Shown here piece by piece: positions 6,884 to 16,590 of a stretch of 64,000 nt of DNA. The translations under genes and the position numbers were made by a program. Below the pieces are notes generated by a model. That model saw only the letters and a list, made by a program, of their open reading frames with translations, had not been told where the DNA came from and did no database searches. This DNA comes from Enterococcus canis NBRC 100695. GTDB lineage: Bacteria; Bacillota; Bacilli; Lactobacillales; Enterococcaceae. The stretch's first letter is position 1; each line of letters begins with the position of its first letter. The stretch covers positions 124,001 through 188,000 of the forward strand of contig NZ_BCQJ01000004.1 in assembly GCF_001544375.1 (NCBI RefSeq). The letters are read 5' to 3'.

Positions 6884-9478
6884 ATGATACGTAATTTTTT
6901 AAAGAAAGAACGCCTATATATGGCACTAAGCTTTTTTATTCCTTTGGTGATCTTAGCGGGTATTTATTTAAGTATCGGAATCTATCCCGGTAGCGATCGC
7001 AGCATTTTAGCCAGTGATGCTTTTTCACAGTTCTCCAATTTCCATGCCAGCTTTCATAATATGCTCCACGGAAAGCAGAGTCTGTTTTATTCTTGGAATG
7101 CTTCGCTAGGACTCAACTATCTCGCGTTGATTTCTTACTATTTAGGGGGACTGTTCACACCTCTAGTCTTCTTTTTTAGTAATCAGTTGATGCCAGACGC
7201 CTTATATGTACTTACCTTACTGAAAGTAGGCAGTGCCGGGCTAGCCTTTTGGTTCTACGCACGGCATACGTTTAAGATTCCTAAATTAGGGCATGTAACA
7301 TTAAGTGTTTGTTACGCCTTAATGTCCTTTGTCATTGCCCATTCTGAGATCATTATGTGGCTCGATACTTTCGTTTACCTGCCGCTTATTATTTGGGGTA
7401 TCGACCGTATCTTGACCCAACGGAAACCAACGCTGTTGTTTGTCAGCTACTTACTCTTGTTTTTATCCAGCTTTTATATGGGCTTCATGGTAGGTGTCTT
7501 CTCCTTTTTATACTTCTTTTTAAAGGTCGCAGTTCGTTTCAAAGAAACGATACGTCAGGTTCCTATGTACTTGATTACTTCGCTTTTAGCCGGCGGCGCC
7601 TCCATGATTATCATTTTGCCCGCGGTTTTAGATTTGCGCACCAATGGTGAAGAGCTGACGAAAATCACCACACTGAAAACAGCTGCTACTTCTTTTTGGG
7701 ACATTATTATGAAAAATATGGTAGCGGTCTATGATACCACTAAATATGGTTCGATTCCGTTTATCTACGTTGGGCTCTTACCGCTAGTCCTTTGTGTCTT
7801 CTTTTTCGTACAACGTCGTATTAATTGGCGCGATAAATTGGTTACGGCACTTTTATTCGGCATCCTAATCGCTAGTTTTTATCTAACACCGCTAAATCTA
7901 TTTTGGCACGGAATGCACGCACCCAACATGTTTCTCTTCCGTTATAGCTTTTTGTTCTCCTTCCTAGTAGTCATGACTGCCGGCTATGGTTGGCAAAGCT
8001 ATCAGCGCAAAGATCTATTAACCCTGTCATCGACAATTTTGCTGATTATGGCCGCTTTTGCTCTAGCTATTGGCACGATTCCTAAGAATAGCTATGATTA
8101 CATTGACAGTTTCTCTATGATTCTGACTTTTGTCTTTTTAGCCCTTTACCTTGCTAGCTTTGTCTGCTACCAATTGCAGAAGTTACCTTTAAAGCAGTTG
8201 GCATTGGTACTGCTGCTCATCGTGAGCGCTGAGGCTATCGTCAACACGAATGGCATGGTCCATGGGATTTTAGACGATTGGAACTACGCTTCTCGCAGTC
8301 TTTACACCGATCCTTATCCAGATATCAAAAAACTGGTCGATCAACGAGATCCCGCCTTCTCTCGTTTAGAAAATCTCGATCCTGTTTCTGCTAACGATGG
8401 CTTTAACTACGGTTATAGCGGTATCAGTATGTTTTCTTCTATTCGGAACCGCAATTCCTCTGGCTATTTGAATGAACTGGGTTTTCGTTCACGGGGAACT
8501 AACTTAAATATCCGTTACCCTAATAACACGTTGCCAATGGACAGTCTTTTCGGTGTCCGTTATAACATCAGCAAAAGTAATCCGCAGAAGTTTGGCTTTA
8601 CCGAAATCGCGGCCGCTGGTGATTATCACTTATATGAAAATCAATATGCACTACCCTTAGCCTTTACGGTACCAGAAACAGTCTATGATGCGAAAGCACT
8701 AGACACTGACAATTTAGGCTCACAGACCGATCTTTTGAATCATCTGACCGGTACTACTAGAGAGTATTATCAATTTGCGACTCCACAAGTAACGGGTAAA
8801 GAAAATACCGAAATCGTCACGACGGGCAATCAAGTCACCTATAAGGAACAAGCGGCTAATAAAGCCAAAGAAATCACTTGGGAAGTTCACGTGCCCAAAG
8901 ATACTCAAGCTTATCTTAGCCTTTTCCCAACTAATTTCAACGAGTTGGAAAGTTCCACAGTGACCATCACGGTAAATGGTATCGCGACTAAGTCCCAAAT
9001 CAACATTACTGGTCAATATTACAACCTTGGCAGCTATGATACCGACACTACTGTCACCTTTACCGCTAGTTTTTATGGCACTAGCCAAGTCAGCTTTGTT
9101 GAACCAAAAGTTTTATTGTTGAATTTAAATGACTATACTGCAACGATGCAGCAATTACAGCAACAAGCAGCTGACTTGCAGGTCGCCGGTCGCAAAGCAG
9201 AAGGCAGTGTAACTTTAGCTGAAGATGGAGTATTATTCACAACGATCCCTTATGATAAAGGTTGGCGTGCCTATGTTGATGGCCAAGAGGTTGCCATCAA
9301 AGATTTCGAAGGTGCTCTCGTAACTTTACCGCTAACCAAGGGTACGCATGAAGTCCGCTTTGTCTTTCTACCACAGGGCTTTACCTTAGGCGCGCTACTT
9401 TTCGTGCTTTGTCTAGCTCTCTTCATTTTCTATCAATGGTGGCTACGTCGTAAAGCCACTACCCAAATAGAAGTATAA
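6884..9478 (+). CDS. YfhO family polytopic membrane protein
   Basis: A roughly 864-residue integral membrane protein of the YfhO family (glycosyltransferase-like GT-C fold). A first helix (LSFFIPLVILAGIYLSIGIYP) is followed by the family loop SDAFSQFSNFHASF, about a dozen further hydrophobic segments, a large extracytoplasmic domain from about residue 490 to 820, and a last helix before a basic WWLRRK tail. B. subtilis YfhO and relatives are linked to glycosylation of lipoteichoic acid or other envelope polymers with lipid-linked sugars; the substrate here is unknown. The ATG at 6884 is preferred over the one at 6851 because GTGAGG lies 9 bases upstream. Monocistronic, ending at a strong terminator. 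Confidence 0.8.
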   Translation: MIRNFLKKERLYMALSFFIPLVILAGIYLSIGIYPGSDRSILASDAFSQFSNFHASFHNMLHGKQSLFYSWNASLGLNYLALISYYLGGLFTPLVFFFSNQLMPDALYVLTLLKVGSAGLAFWFYARHTFKIPKLGHVTLSVCYALMSFVIAHSEIIMWLDTFVYLPLIIWGIDRILTQRKPTLLFVSYLLLFLSSFYMGFMVGVFSFLYFFLKVAVRFKETIRQVPMYLITSLLAGGASMIIILPAVLDLRTNGEELTKITTLKTAATSFWDIIMKNMVAVYDTTKYGSIPFIYVGLLPLVLCVFFFVQRRINWRDKLVTALLFGILIASFYLTPLNLFWHGMHAPNMFLFRYSFLFSFLVVMTAGYGWQSYQRKDLLTLSSTILLIMAAFALAIGTIPKNSYDYIDSFSMILTFVFLALYLASFVCYQLQKLPLKQLALVLLLIVSAEAIVNTNGMVHGILDDWNYASRSLYTDPYPDIKKLVDQRDPAFSRLENLDPVSANDGFNYGYSGISMFSSIRNRNSSGYLNELGFRSRGTNLNIRYPNNTLPMDSLFGVRYNISKSNPQKFGFTEIAAAGDYHLYENQYALPLAFTVPETVYDAKALDTDNLGSQTDLLNHLTGTTREYYQFATPQVTGKENTEIVTTGNQVTYKEQAANKAKEITWEVHVPKDTQAYLSLFPTNFNELESSTVTITVNGIATKSQINITGQYYNLGSYDTDTTVTFTASFYGTSQVSFVEPKVLLLNLNDYTATMQQLQQQAADLQVAGRKAEGSVTLAEDGVLFTTIPYDKGWRAYVDGQEVAIKDFEGALVTLPLTKGTHEVRFVFLPQGFTLGALLFVLCLALFIFYQWWLRRKATTQIEV

Positions 9479-9521
9479 TAAAACGCCCAGCTCCGCATTT
9501 ACTGCGTGACTGGGCGTTTTA
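9479..9521. terminator. Bidirectional terminator between yfhO and the GH1 operon
   Basis: AATAAAACGCCCAG pairs with CTGGGCGTTTTATT, with A-rich and T-rich flanks suited to both converging transcription units. Confidence 0.85.
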
Positions 9522-10910
9522 TTAGTCGTCGAAACCGTTATTGGTTGCCACTTGTTTGAACCATTCGCCACTCTTCTTGATAGTAGCAGCGCCATCATTG
9601 GCTAAATCAATTGAGATAAAGCCATAGCGGTTTTTGTAAGCATTCAGCCAAGACCAGTTATCCATGCAAGTCCACATGTGATACCCTAACACGTTACAGC
9701 CTTCGCTTAAAGCTTGGTGAACATATTTCAGGTGATCTTTGACAAATTCGATTCGGTAGCCATCTTGGATCTGACCTTCTTCCAGGAAGCGGCCTTCCCC
9801 TTCGACACCCATCCCATTTTCCGAGATAAAGCAACGAATATTGCCATAGTTTTCTTTGATGTTAATCAAGGAATCATAAATTCCTTTTTCATAGATTTCC
9901 CAGCCGCGGTAAGGGTTCATCTTCCGTTCAGGCCATTCATAAAAGTCAAAATAATCTGTTGGAAACGGCTGCGGACCTTTCGGTGTTTCTTTAGCTTTTA
10001 CGCGGCGTGGTTGGTAATAGTTGATGCCTAAAAGATCAATCGTATTGTCTTGGATGATGGCCAAGTCTGCTTCATTTAACGTTTTTGGCAGCATATCTAA
10101 GTCTTTAAGGATTGTCACCAATTCCTCTGGGAAAGTCCCTAAAATAGCTGGATCCAAGAAAGAACGATTGAAGAAAGCATCTGCGATTTGTGACGCTTTA
10201 ACGTCTGCTGGATTTTTGGCATCACGAGGATAGCTTGGAGTCAAATTCAAAATAATGCCGATTTCACCCGATAAGCCCAACTTGCGATACGCAGCAATAG
10301 CTTTCGCGCTGGCTAACGCTTCGTGATAACCAACTAACGCAGCGCGCTTCATATCAACCACTTGCGGATAATGGAATTCGCCTAGATAGCCGGCCTCCAC
10401 TGGCACAATCGGCTCATTCATGGTAAACCATTTTTTCACGCGGTCGCCGAATAACTCGAAACAAACTTCGGCGTAGCGGGCAAAAGCCGTGACCACGTCA
10501 TAGTTTTCCCAGCCGCCTTGCTCTTGCAAAGGCCACGGCATATCAAAATGATACAAGTTCATAAAGGGCTCAATTCCATTAGCCAGCATTTCGTCAATTA
10601 ACTTATTGTAATAGTCTACCGCTGTTTGATTGACTTCGCCTACGCCATCGGGAATCAGACGACTCCATTGAATGCTATGCCGGTAAGAATTATGACCGGT
10701 TGCTTTCATTTGTTGGATGTACTCTGGATAACGAGTATAAAATTGTGACACTTTAGCAGGTCCTACTTGATCGAAAAATAGTTCTGGGGCTTCCTTAAAC
10801 CAGTGGTCCCAGACGTTTTCGCCTTTACCATCACCTGGAATGACACCCTCCGTTTGTGGGCCGCTAGCGGCGGAACCCCACCAAAAATCGGCTGGAAATT
10901 GATACTTCAT
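9522..10910 (-). CDS. GH1 beta-glucosidase, last gene of the UbiD/UbiA operon
   Basis: A 462-residue GH1 retaining glycosidase, cytoplasmic. The acid/base glutamate is E166 in TMNEP and the nucleophile E364 in ISENG. GH1 6-phospho-glycosidases carry a C-terminal Ser/Lys/Tyr phosphate-binding set; here the segment is SWLNAYKNRYGF (from S420), with Asn in the position where the other two GH1 enzymes of this window have Lys. This suggests, but does not prove, that it acts on unphosphorylated beta-glucosides. That would suit its setting: it directly abuts the aminotransferase gene at the end of an operon with an ABC importer and no PTS component. A 6-phospho-beta-glucosidase role remains possible. 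Confidence 0.82.
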   Translation of the reverse strand: MKYQFPADFWWGSAASGPQTEGVIPGDGKGENVWDHWFKEAPELFFDQVGPAKVSQFYTRYPEYIQQMKATGHNSYRHSIQWSRLIPDGVGEVNQTAVDYYNKLIDEMLANGIEPFMNLYHFDMPWPLQEQGGWENYDVVTAFARYAEVCFELFGDRVKKWFTMNEPIVPVEAGYLGEFHYPQVVDMKRAALVGYHEALASAKAIAAYRKLGLSGEIGIILNLTPSYPRDAKNPADVKASQIADAFFNRSFLDPAILGTFPEELVTILKDLDMLPKTLNEADLAIIQDNTIDLLGINYYQPRRVKAKETPKGPQPFPTDYFDFYEWPERKMNPYRGWEIYEKGIYDSLINIKENYGNIRCFISENGMGVEGEGRFLEEGQIQDGYRIEFVKDHLKYVHQALSEGCNVLGYHMWTCMDNWSWLNAYKNRYGFISIDLANDGAATIKKSGEWFKQVATNNGFDD

Positions 10911-12212
10911 TTACGCTTCCTCCTGCAATACTTCATCTAAATTTTGTAAGAAGTGGGCAATATCCTCTTCGGTAATGACTAACGGCGGCTGCATAGCTAA
11001 CACATTGCGCATCTCACCATTTTTCCCGACTAAGATCCCGCGGTCCTTCATCTTTTCCAAGACACGGTCAGTCAAATCGGCCGCTGGTTTGCCCTCTTTG
11101 ATTAATTCTACCCCTTGCATTAAGCCAAGTCCACGGATATCCGCCATTACTGGGTGTTTTTTTTGCAAACGCTCTAAACCAGTACGTAACAGTTTGCCTA
11201 ATGTCGTTGCCCGCTGACATAAATCAGCACTAGCAATATAATCCAGTACCGCTAAGCCGGCTGCTGCTGAAACGGGATTGCCCCCTAGCGTCGATGCCGA
11301 CGGCCGGGTAAAGCTAGCCGCGATCTCGTCGGTGGTGATGTAAGCCCCAATTGGCTGACCATTGCCTAAGGCCTTAGCCATCGTTAAAATATCCGGTTCA
11401 ATTCCAAAATGCTCAATCGCAAACATCTTACCTGTCCGCGCAAAGCCGGTTTGGACTTCATCTACAATCAATAAAATTTCGTGTTCTTCCAGTAAGGCTT
11501 TCAATTTTTTAAAGTAATGCGGTGTTGGCGTAATAATGCCGCCGTTTCCTTGAATCGGCTCCAGGATCATGGCTGCTACCCGTGAGGTTCTCCGGGCTAA
11601 GATTCGCGCAACATCGGCAACACATTGGTCTTCAAAAGCTTCTTGACTCAGGCCTTCCCCATCGCGGAAATAATACGGATTACGGGCAAAATGAATGCCA
11701 CCATTAGGGACATCTGTCGTCCGCCACATACCGATTCCTGTCAAGCTCATGGTTAATTGGGTGCGGCCATGCAACCCCAAGTCTAAAGCGATAAATTCAT
11801 GTTTTCCGGTATGGAGGCTTGCTGCCAGCAAAGCCCCTTCGTTAGCTTCCGTGCCCGAATTGACAAAAAAGGTCCGCTTTAATTTACCCGGCGTCACCTC
11901 AGCTAATTTTTCAGCTAAATTAACGCCATTTTCTGTTAAGTAAATATTGCAGACATGCTGCAGCTGTTGCAGCTGCTGAATCATGGGTTCGATAATGGCT
12001 GGATTACTATGGCCACAATTCATCACCGAAACTCCCGCAAAAAAGTCCAAGTATTGCTTACCAGTAGAATCAAATAAATATTGCATCTCGCCACGAACGA
12101 ACTCCGGCGGATTTTGATAAAAGTGGTTCACACAAGGGACAAAATAAGCTTGCTTTTTGGCTAATACGCCCTCTGGTCCTAGATAACTCATAAGTTCCTC
12201 CTTAATAGACAA
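10911..12212 (-). CDS. Class III (PLP-dependent) aminotransferase
   Basis: A 433-residue fold-type I aminotransferase. Motifs: [12 protein letters not shown] (cofactor phosphate loop, residues 118-129), the aspartate D251 in [12 protein letters not shown] that contacts the pyridine nitrogen, and the Schiff-base lysine K280 in [14 protein letters not shown]. It resembles the AGXT2/4-aminobutyrate/beta-alanine type of omega-aminotransferase more than ornithine-specific forms; the amino donor and acceptor cannot be told from sequence alone. Its start overlaps the end of the U32 gene by 11 bases and its stop touches the GH1 start, so it is clearly co-translated with the operon. Confidence 0.85.
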   Translation of the reverse strand: MSIKEELMSYLGPEGVLAKKQAYFVPCVNHFYQNPPEFVRGEMQYLFDSTGKQYLDFFAGVSVMNCGHSNPAIIEPMIQQLQQLQHVCNIYLTENGVNLAEKLAEVTPGKLKRTFFVNSGTEANEGALLAASLHTGKHEFIALDLGLHGRTQLTMSLTGIGMWRTTDVPNGGIHFARNPYYFRDGEGLSQEAFEDQCVADVARILARRTSRVAAMILEPIQGNGGIITPTPHYFKKLKALLEEHEILLIVDEVQTGFARTGKMFAIEHFGIEPDILTMAKALGNGQPIGAYITTDEIAASFTRPSASTLGGNPVSAAAGLAVLDYIASADLCQRATTLGKLLRTGLERLQKKHPVMADIRGLGLMQGVELIKEGKPAADLTDRVLEKMKDRGILVGKNGEMRNVLAMQPPLVITEEDIAHFLQNLDEVLQEEA

Positions 12213-14094
12213 GTGTTTGTAAACTTTGGGGATTGTCTAAAATCTTGGTCAATTCCGCCACCCACGCCATTCGTTCCGGAATCGTAGCAGCTGGTTGTCG
12301 GGCAAAACGATCATAGCTTACCAAAAGTGCCGTCAATTGCGCGGGCTCATATTCCTTAGCCTCAATACGCAAGATGACATCACTGCCACTTAATTCTGGT
12401 GCTAGCGCGACATAATTGAAATCTTTCGTAGGTAGCAGATGATTTTTACCATACTGATCTTCACGAATTTTTCGCACATAGCCGCGGGCATCCCGCAGAT
12501 CCAAGTTGCCGTTTTGACCATCTTGCCAATCAGCACCCGTCCGTTGACTCTCCGCCAAACGGAAACGGTGTTCCATATACATTAATGTTGGACTGCCTTG
12601 CACGATCATTTCCGTTGGCAAGGGCATTTTCACTAAATCTTTTAACTGTTCCCCAGGCGCTTCAATCGAATACGTGACACTAGTTAAGCCCTGTTGTTGA
12701 TAAAACAACGCGCTTTGGGCATTATTAACATTTAAGCCATAGTCACCCCGCAGCTCGAGGCCGCTTGTTTGATACCGATTGATTTCACCAATGTTATGGC
12801 ATAATAACCCGGTCACTCCTAGCACTGCTAGCTCGTGCACTAAACAATCTAACCGCTCTAATTGCGCCTTAGTCGTCATACGTGGTAGTCCATAAAAGAC
12901 TGGAACCCCTTGACTCTTCGCCAGCTCAGTAATCCGGCGAATCGCAGCTTTGGTGAAAGGCTCATTTGGGGCCAATACTTCTCCTGAAAGATAAAGGCTG
13001 TCTAACGGAGTTGCTAAGGCTGCCAACGCTTGCTCTTCATTATCCACCAGCACCCGTATACGTGGTGTTTTGGAGGTAACTTGCCAGTCTTCCAACAGTT
13101 TTGCGACTCGTTTTGCTTTGATCTCAGGCTCCGCTTGTGGATGTGAAAAAACGCGCGGTTCACGCTTACCATCCAAAGCGATATTATTGATTCCAGGGAC
13201 GTGTAAGGCATAAGCCGTTGATAGATCCCGCACCCGATTCTCTTCGAGATACTGAGATTGCTGTTGATCCAAACGGTAGCCAGTGGGATCCGCTAAAAAG
13301 CGGTCGATTGCTTCCCCGTACAAGTTGATGACCTTAATCAAGTATTCTGAACTGCGCATCCGTCCTTCGATTTTATAGGAATTGATTCCCGATAAAATCA
13401 ATTCTGGAATATGCTGATAAAGAGACATATCTTTGACCGCCATGGGATAATACGGCTCCTCTTCCCCTTCATAAGCCCAACGGCAAGGCTTCATGCACAA
13501 GCCGCGGTTCCCACTTTTACCAAAGAAGACGCCGCTGGCATAACACTGGGCTCCGTGAGCAATACACATATCTCCATGGATAAAATATTCATACTCCATT
13601 TCTGGGAAGGTCTCCACAAACTCATGGACTTGCGTTAAACTGGCTTCCCTAGATACAACACACCGTGTGACGCCTAATTTTTTGGCAGCCGCGATCATTT
13701 CCTCATTATGGGTATTGGCCATAATACTTAAATGCAGCTCCAAATCAAGGCCCAAATCACGAATCAGCTTTACAGCCCCAAAATCTTGAATGATTAAGGC
13801 ATCCACTTCCACCTCTGCTAAAAAGCGTAAAAAGCTTTCCGCGGCAGCTAGTTCTGCATCCGTCATCATGTTATTGAAGGTCACATAGACTTTTTTATCT
13901 AAATCATGGGCGATTTTGACCGCTTGCGCGATTTCCTCGTTAGTCAAGTTGTGTTGCGGATTGTGCATCCGCATATTGAACTGCTTACCACCTAGATAAA
14001 CGGCATCCGCTGCACTTTTGATTACCTGCTGAAAATCTGCAAAGGTGCCGGCAGGTGCTAATAATTCGATTGGGCGTCCGTTAAATTCACGCAT
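12202..14094 (-). CDS. Peptidase U32 family protein (Fe-S RNA- or quinone-modifying type)
   Basis: A 630-residue U32 family protein. The N-terminal half has ELLAPAGTFADF, the four cysteines C177, C184, C200 and C204 (spacing C-x6-C-x15-C-x3-C) and SYKIEGRMRSSEY, the pattern of TrhP/RlhA/YrrO-type members. Despite the historic peptidase name, characterised relatives act in O2-independent hydroxylation: TrhP and RlhA on RNA, UbiU-UbiV on the ubiquinone ring. The cysteine spacing fits the TrhP type better than UbiU, which has a more distant fourth cysteine. The C-terminal half has additional alpha/beta sequence ending near the stop. An AAAGGAG site sits 8 bases before the ATG. Being between an ABC importer and an aminotransferase, it may hydroxylate the operon substrate; that is inference. 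Confidence 0.8.
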   Translation of the reverse strand: MREFNGRPIELLAPAGTFADFQQVIKSAADAVYLGGKQFNMRMHNPQHNLTNEEIAQAVKIAHDLDKKVYVTFNNMMTDAELAAAESFLRFLAEVEVDALIIQDFGAVKLIRDLGLDLELHLSIMANTHNEEMIAAAKKLGVTRCVVSREASLTQVHEFVETFPEMEYEYFIHGDMCIAHGAQCYASGVFFGKSGNRGLCMKPCRWAYEGEEEPYYPMAVKDMSLYQHIPELILSGINSYKIEGRMRSSEYLIKVINLYGEAIDRFLADPTGYRLDQQQSQYLEENRVRDLSTAYALHVPGINNIALDGKREPRVFSHPQAEPEIKAKRVAKLLEDWQVTSKTPRIRVLVDNEEQALAALATPLDSLYLSGEVLAPNEPFTKAAIRRITELAKSQGVPVFYGLPRMTTKAQLERLDCLVHELAVLGVTGLLCHNIGEINRYQTSGLELRGDYGLNVNNAQSALFYQQQGLTSVTYSIEAPGEQLKDLVKMPLPTEMIVQGSPTLMYMEHRFRLAESQRTGADWQDGQNGNLDLRDARGYVRKIREDQYGKNHLLPTKDFNYVALAPELSGSDVILRIEAKEYEPAQLTALLVSYDRFARQPAATIPERMAWVAELTKILDNPQSLQTLVY

Positions 14095-14098
14095 CCAA

Positions 14099-14852
14099 TC
14101 AGCTCCTTTCCCATTTCATGGCATACCAGCCAATGGCGTCGATTAGCAAGAACAAAATCAGGCCCATTAAGCTTAAGAGGATGATGGCACCATACATTGA
14201 TGGATAGTCCAGTCTTAACCAAGCATCCATGATGTAGTAACCCATCCCGTATTCTGTTCCATAGTTTTCTGTGAAAAAATAAAATCGAAATCGCCGTTCC
14301 TAGTGAGATACGACTCGTGCTCAGCACCGCATACATAGTGGCCGGTAACGTGATTCGGCGGAATAACTGCCAGCGGCTAGCGCCGATACATTGGTAAATA
14401 TCATAATAGTGATCGGGAATATTGCGCACGGCATCCCGGACGGCTAACACCACCTGCGGAAAGACAATTAAGACGATCATAATAATCTTAGAGGCATCAC
14501 CTAAACCAAATAACAGCATCACAATCGGCAAGAGCGCCATCTTAGGAATCGGATAAGTCAAATACAAGATGGGATCAAATAATAAATTGAATCGTTGCAC
14601 GCGTCCCATCAAAAGACCTAAGGCTACCCCTAACAGCAGCGCGATACCCATCCCAGCAAAGACCCGTCCCAAGCTGACTAAAAGATGTAGCTCGATTTGA
14701 TTTTGCAGCAGATTAGGGAAATTTTCATACACTAAAATAGGATTAGGTAAAACCGTCTGGTTCATCAAAACGCTAGCTAACCACCAAACAACATGGATCA
14801 CGATCGTTGCTAAAATCAGACCTAAAAAGCGTTTACTGAGTCGGTTCGTCAT
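14099..14852 (-). pseudogene. ABC transporter permease (SsuC/ThiX-like), interrupted by a frameshift
   Basis: Inner-membrane permease of the importer encoded here. From the ATG at 14852 the frame gives MTNRLSKRFLGLIL, several membrane helices and the ATPase-contact loop (RNIPDHYYDIYQCIGASRWQLFRRITLP). At a run of six A on the plus strand (14274-14279) the frame shifts: the expected continuation FFTENYGTEYGMGYYIMDAW and a last helix ending AIGWYAMKWERS* lie in another frame and end at 14099. Removing one A restores a normal protein of about 250 residues. In the uncorrected frame translation would run on into the U32 gene. It may be a real inactivating mutation, a phase-variable homopolymer or a sequencing error. 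It overlaps the ATPase gene by 20 bases. Confidence 0.82.
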
Positions 14853-15612
14853 CTTGATAGATCTCCTTTCGCAAACGGTTGACCCATTCAAAGAATTCTG
14901 GGTCTTGGCGTCTAGCTTGTGTATCAAAAGTCGGTTCGCCTAGCGGATTATCCAAGACTTGCGTCACGCGGCCATGTTGGCCATTCATAATAATGATGCG
15001 GTGACCTAGCAAGAGGGCCTCTTCGATATCGTGGGTAATAAACAGCGTCGTCTGCGGATGCTCTGACCAAATCGTCAAAAAGAGCTTCTGGAGTTTTTCG
15101 CGAGTAAAGGCATCTAAGGCTGAAAATGGCTCATCCATTAGTAAAAAGTCTCCCGCAATCGCAAACGCTCGGGCCAAGGAAACGCGTTGTTGCTGGCCGC
15201 CACTCATGGCTTTGGGATAGGCGTGCATCACTTGTGTTAAGTTCATTTTTTCAAAAATATCCTGGACCACCGCGGCTTCTGCGCCAGTCACTTTATGACC
15301 GTTACGAATCTCCAAGCTAGCTGTCACGGTTTTCCAAGCTGTTTCCCAAGGAAGCAAGCCGTAATTTTGCGGCACAAGACCAATGACCTGGGCTTTAGGA
15401 TCATATGGTCGACCTTGATAGCTGACGTTTCCCCCTGTATAAGGAAGCAACCCTGCTACTAAATTCAGCAGGGTTGACTTACCAGTGCCAGAGGGGCCGA
15501 TAATCGTATAGATTTTTTCCGGCTCAAAATCCAGATTAACGTCTTTAATCAGGGGTTTGTCGCCGACAGCCACACTAACTTGTTCCAGTGAAAGATTATT
15601 TGAAGTTGACAT
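14833..15612 (-). CDS. ABC transporter ATP-binding protein (SsuB/TauB/ThiZ-like)
   Basis: The cytoplasmic ATPase of the importer, 259 residues. Walker A is GPSGTGKST, the Q-loop LVPQNYGLLPWE, the signature MSGGQQQRVSLARA, Walker B FLLMDEPFSALD, and the switch histidine lies in LFITHDIEEAL. This is the nitrate/sulfonate/taurine and thiamine-precursor importer subfamily. The ATG overlaps the 3' end of the lipoprotein gene by 17 bases, and the permease gene overlaps its own end, so the three form one transport unit. Confidence 0.9.
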   Translation of the reverse strand: MSTSNNLSLEQVSVAVGDKPLIKDVNLDFEPEKIYTIIGPSGTGKSTLLNLVAGLLPYTGGNVSYQGRPYDPKAQVIGLVPQNYGLLPWETAWKTVTASLEIRNGHKVTGAEAAVVQDIFEKMNLTQVMHAYPKAMSGGQQQRVSLARAFAIAGDFLLMDEPFSALDAFTREKLQKLFLTIWSEHPQTTLFITHDIEEALLLGHRIIIMNGQHGRVTQVLDNPLGEPTFDTQARRQDPEFFEWVNRLRKEIYQDDEPTQ

Positions 15613-16564
15613 CGCTTAAAACATCGCTTGGTTTCAAATCTTTTTTCAATAAGCCCACTTCTGTTGCCCAAGCAAATGCTGATTCTACATCGGCATCTGT
15701 TGCTTGGGTTGCTTCTGTATACGCTGGAATTTCAATTTGGTCTTTCAATGTTTCTGGGAAGCCGATTTCTTTAATGAATAAATCAATATAATCATCTTTA
15801 TCATGGGTTTTGATGTATTCCACTGCTTCATTGTAAGCAGCGTACATACCGCGGATAGCCTCTGCCTTCGCATCGATGGTTTCTTGTTTCATGCCCATAA
15901 CAAATGGGTTGATTCCTACATCAACAGTTGATTGCAACACTCGTAGACCGTCAGCTTTCCCCATAGTAACAAAGGGTTCTGGTAAAATTGCAGCAGCCGC
16001 TTGTTTGTTTTTCAACAACTCTAGGCGTGTTGGTACTTGCGGTACTTCTTGTACTTTGACATCTTTCATAGTCAAGCCCGCATCCGTTAGCATTTTATTA
16101 ACAGAATATTCCGTACCGGTATTTTTAGAAAGAATCACGGTTTTGCCTTTTAAATCTTTAACAGACTGGACACTGTCGTCCCCGGTCAACAAGTCAAACT
16201 GACCAAAGGTAGTCCCTGTGATTTTTACATCCATGCCGCCTTGTTGATAGATGGCAATCGCAACTAAGTCCGTGCTAACGCCGTCAACTTTATCTGCTTG
16301 AAAGGCCGCATCACGGTCTTTCGCTGCTTTGAAGGTTTCCAATTTGATATCCACACCATGAGCTTTATCAAAGCCTTTTTCATGAGCTAAAACCAAAGGA
16401 ATATTATCCGTTGAGGGCATAACACCTAACGTCAAAGTAACCGGCTGTCCATTGCCGCTCGCTTCTGTCGTGCTATCAGTTGAAGCCGCGCCGTTACCAC
16501 CGCCGCAGGCTGCTAAAGTTAAGCCTAATCCTAAAATACCTAAACTTGCTAAAATCTTTTTCAT
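15596..16564 (-). CDS. ABC transporter substrate-binding lipoprotein (NMT1/SsuA-like)
   Basis: A 322-residue extracellular lipoprotein with a type II signal peptide: MKKILAS, a hydrophobic stretch and lipobox LAAC followed by a Gly/Ser/Thr-rich linker. The mature part has the NMT1/SsuA layout: LGVMPSTDNIPLVLAHEKGF, then a DLVAIAIYQQGG segment, KGKTVILSKNTGTEYS and LEPFV-type elements (ILPEPFVTMGKADG). Binding proteins of this class take thiamine-pyrimidine precursors, sulfonates, riboflavin or aromatic compounds. No thiamine gene or TPP riboswitch is nearby; genes for prenyltransferase and decarboxylase precede it, so an aromatic carboxylate or its glucoside is a reasonable but unproven ligand. 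Confidence 0.88.
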   Translation of the reverse strand: MKKILASLGILGLGLTLAACGGGNGAASTDSTTEASGNGQPVTLTLGVMPSTDNIPLVLAHEKGFDKAHGVDIKLETFKAAKDRDAAFQADKVDGVSTDLVAIAIYQQGGMDVKITGTTFGQFDLLTGDDSVQSVKDLKGKTVILSKNTGTEYSVNKMLTDAGLTMKDVKVQEVPQVPTRLELLKNKQAAAAILPEPFVTMGKADGLRVLQSTVDVGINPFVMGMKQETIDAKAEAIRGMYAAYNEAVEYIKTHDKDDYIDLFIKEIGFPETLKDQIEIPAYTEATQATDADVESAFAWATEVGLLKKDLKPSDVLSDVNFK

Positions 16565-16590
16565 TTGAAACTTCCCTTCTCTAATCCTTA

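Noticed and set aside
14058-14927. A 289-residue permease as a single intact ORF
   Set aside because: The last 85 residues are read in the wrong frame: they lack hydrophobic helices, while the expected C-terminus is in the next frame and ends at 14099.
15596-16564. Thiamine-precursor transporter as the specific function of the ABC system
   Set aside because: The fold family allows it, but no TPP riboswitch or thiamine gene is nearby and the operon content points elsewhere.
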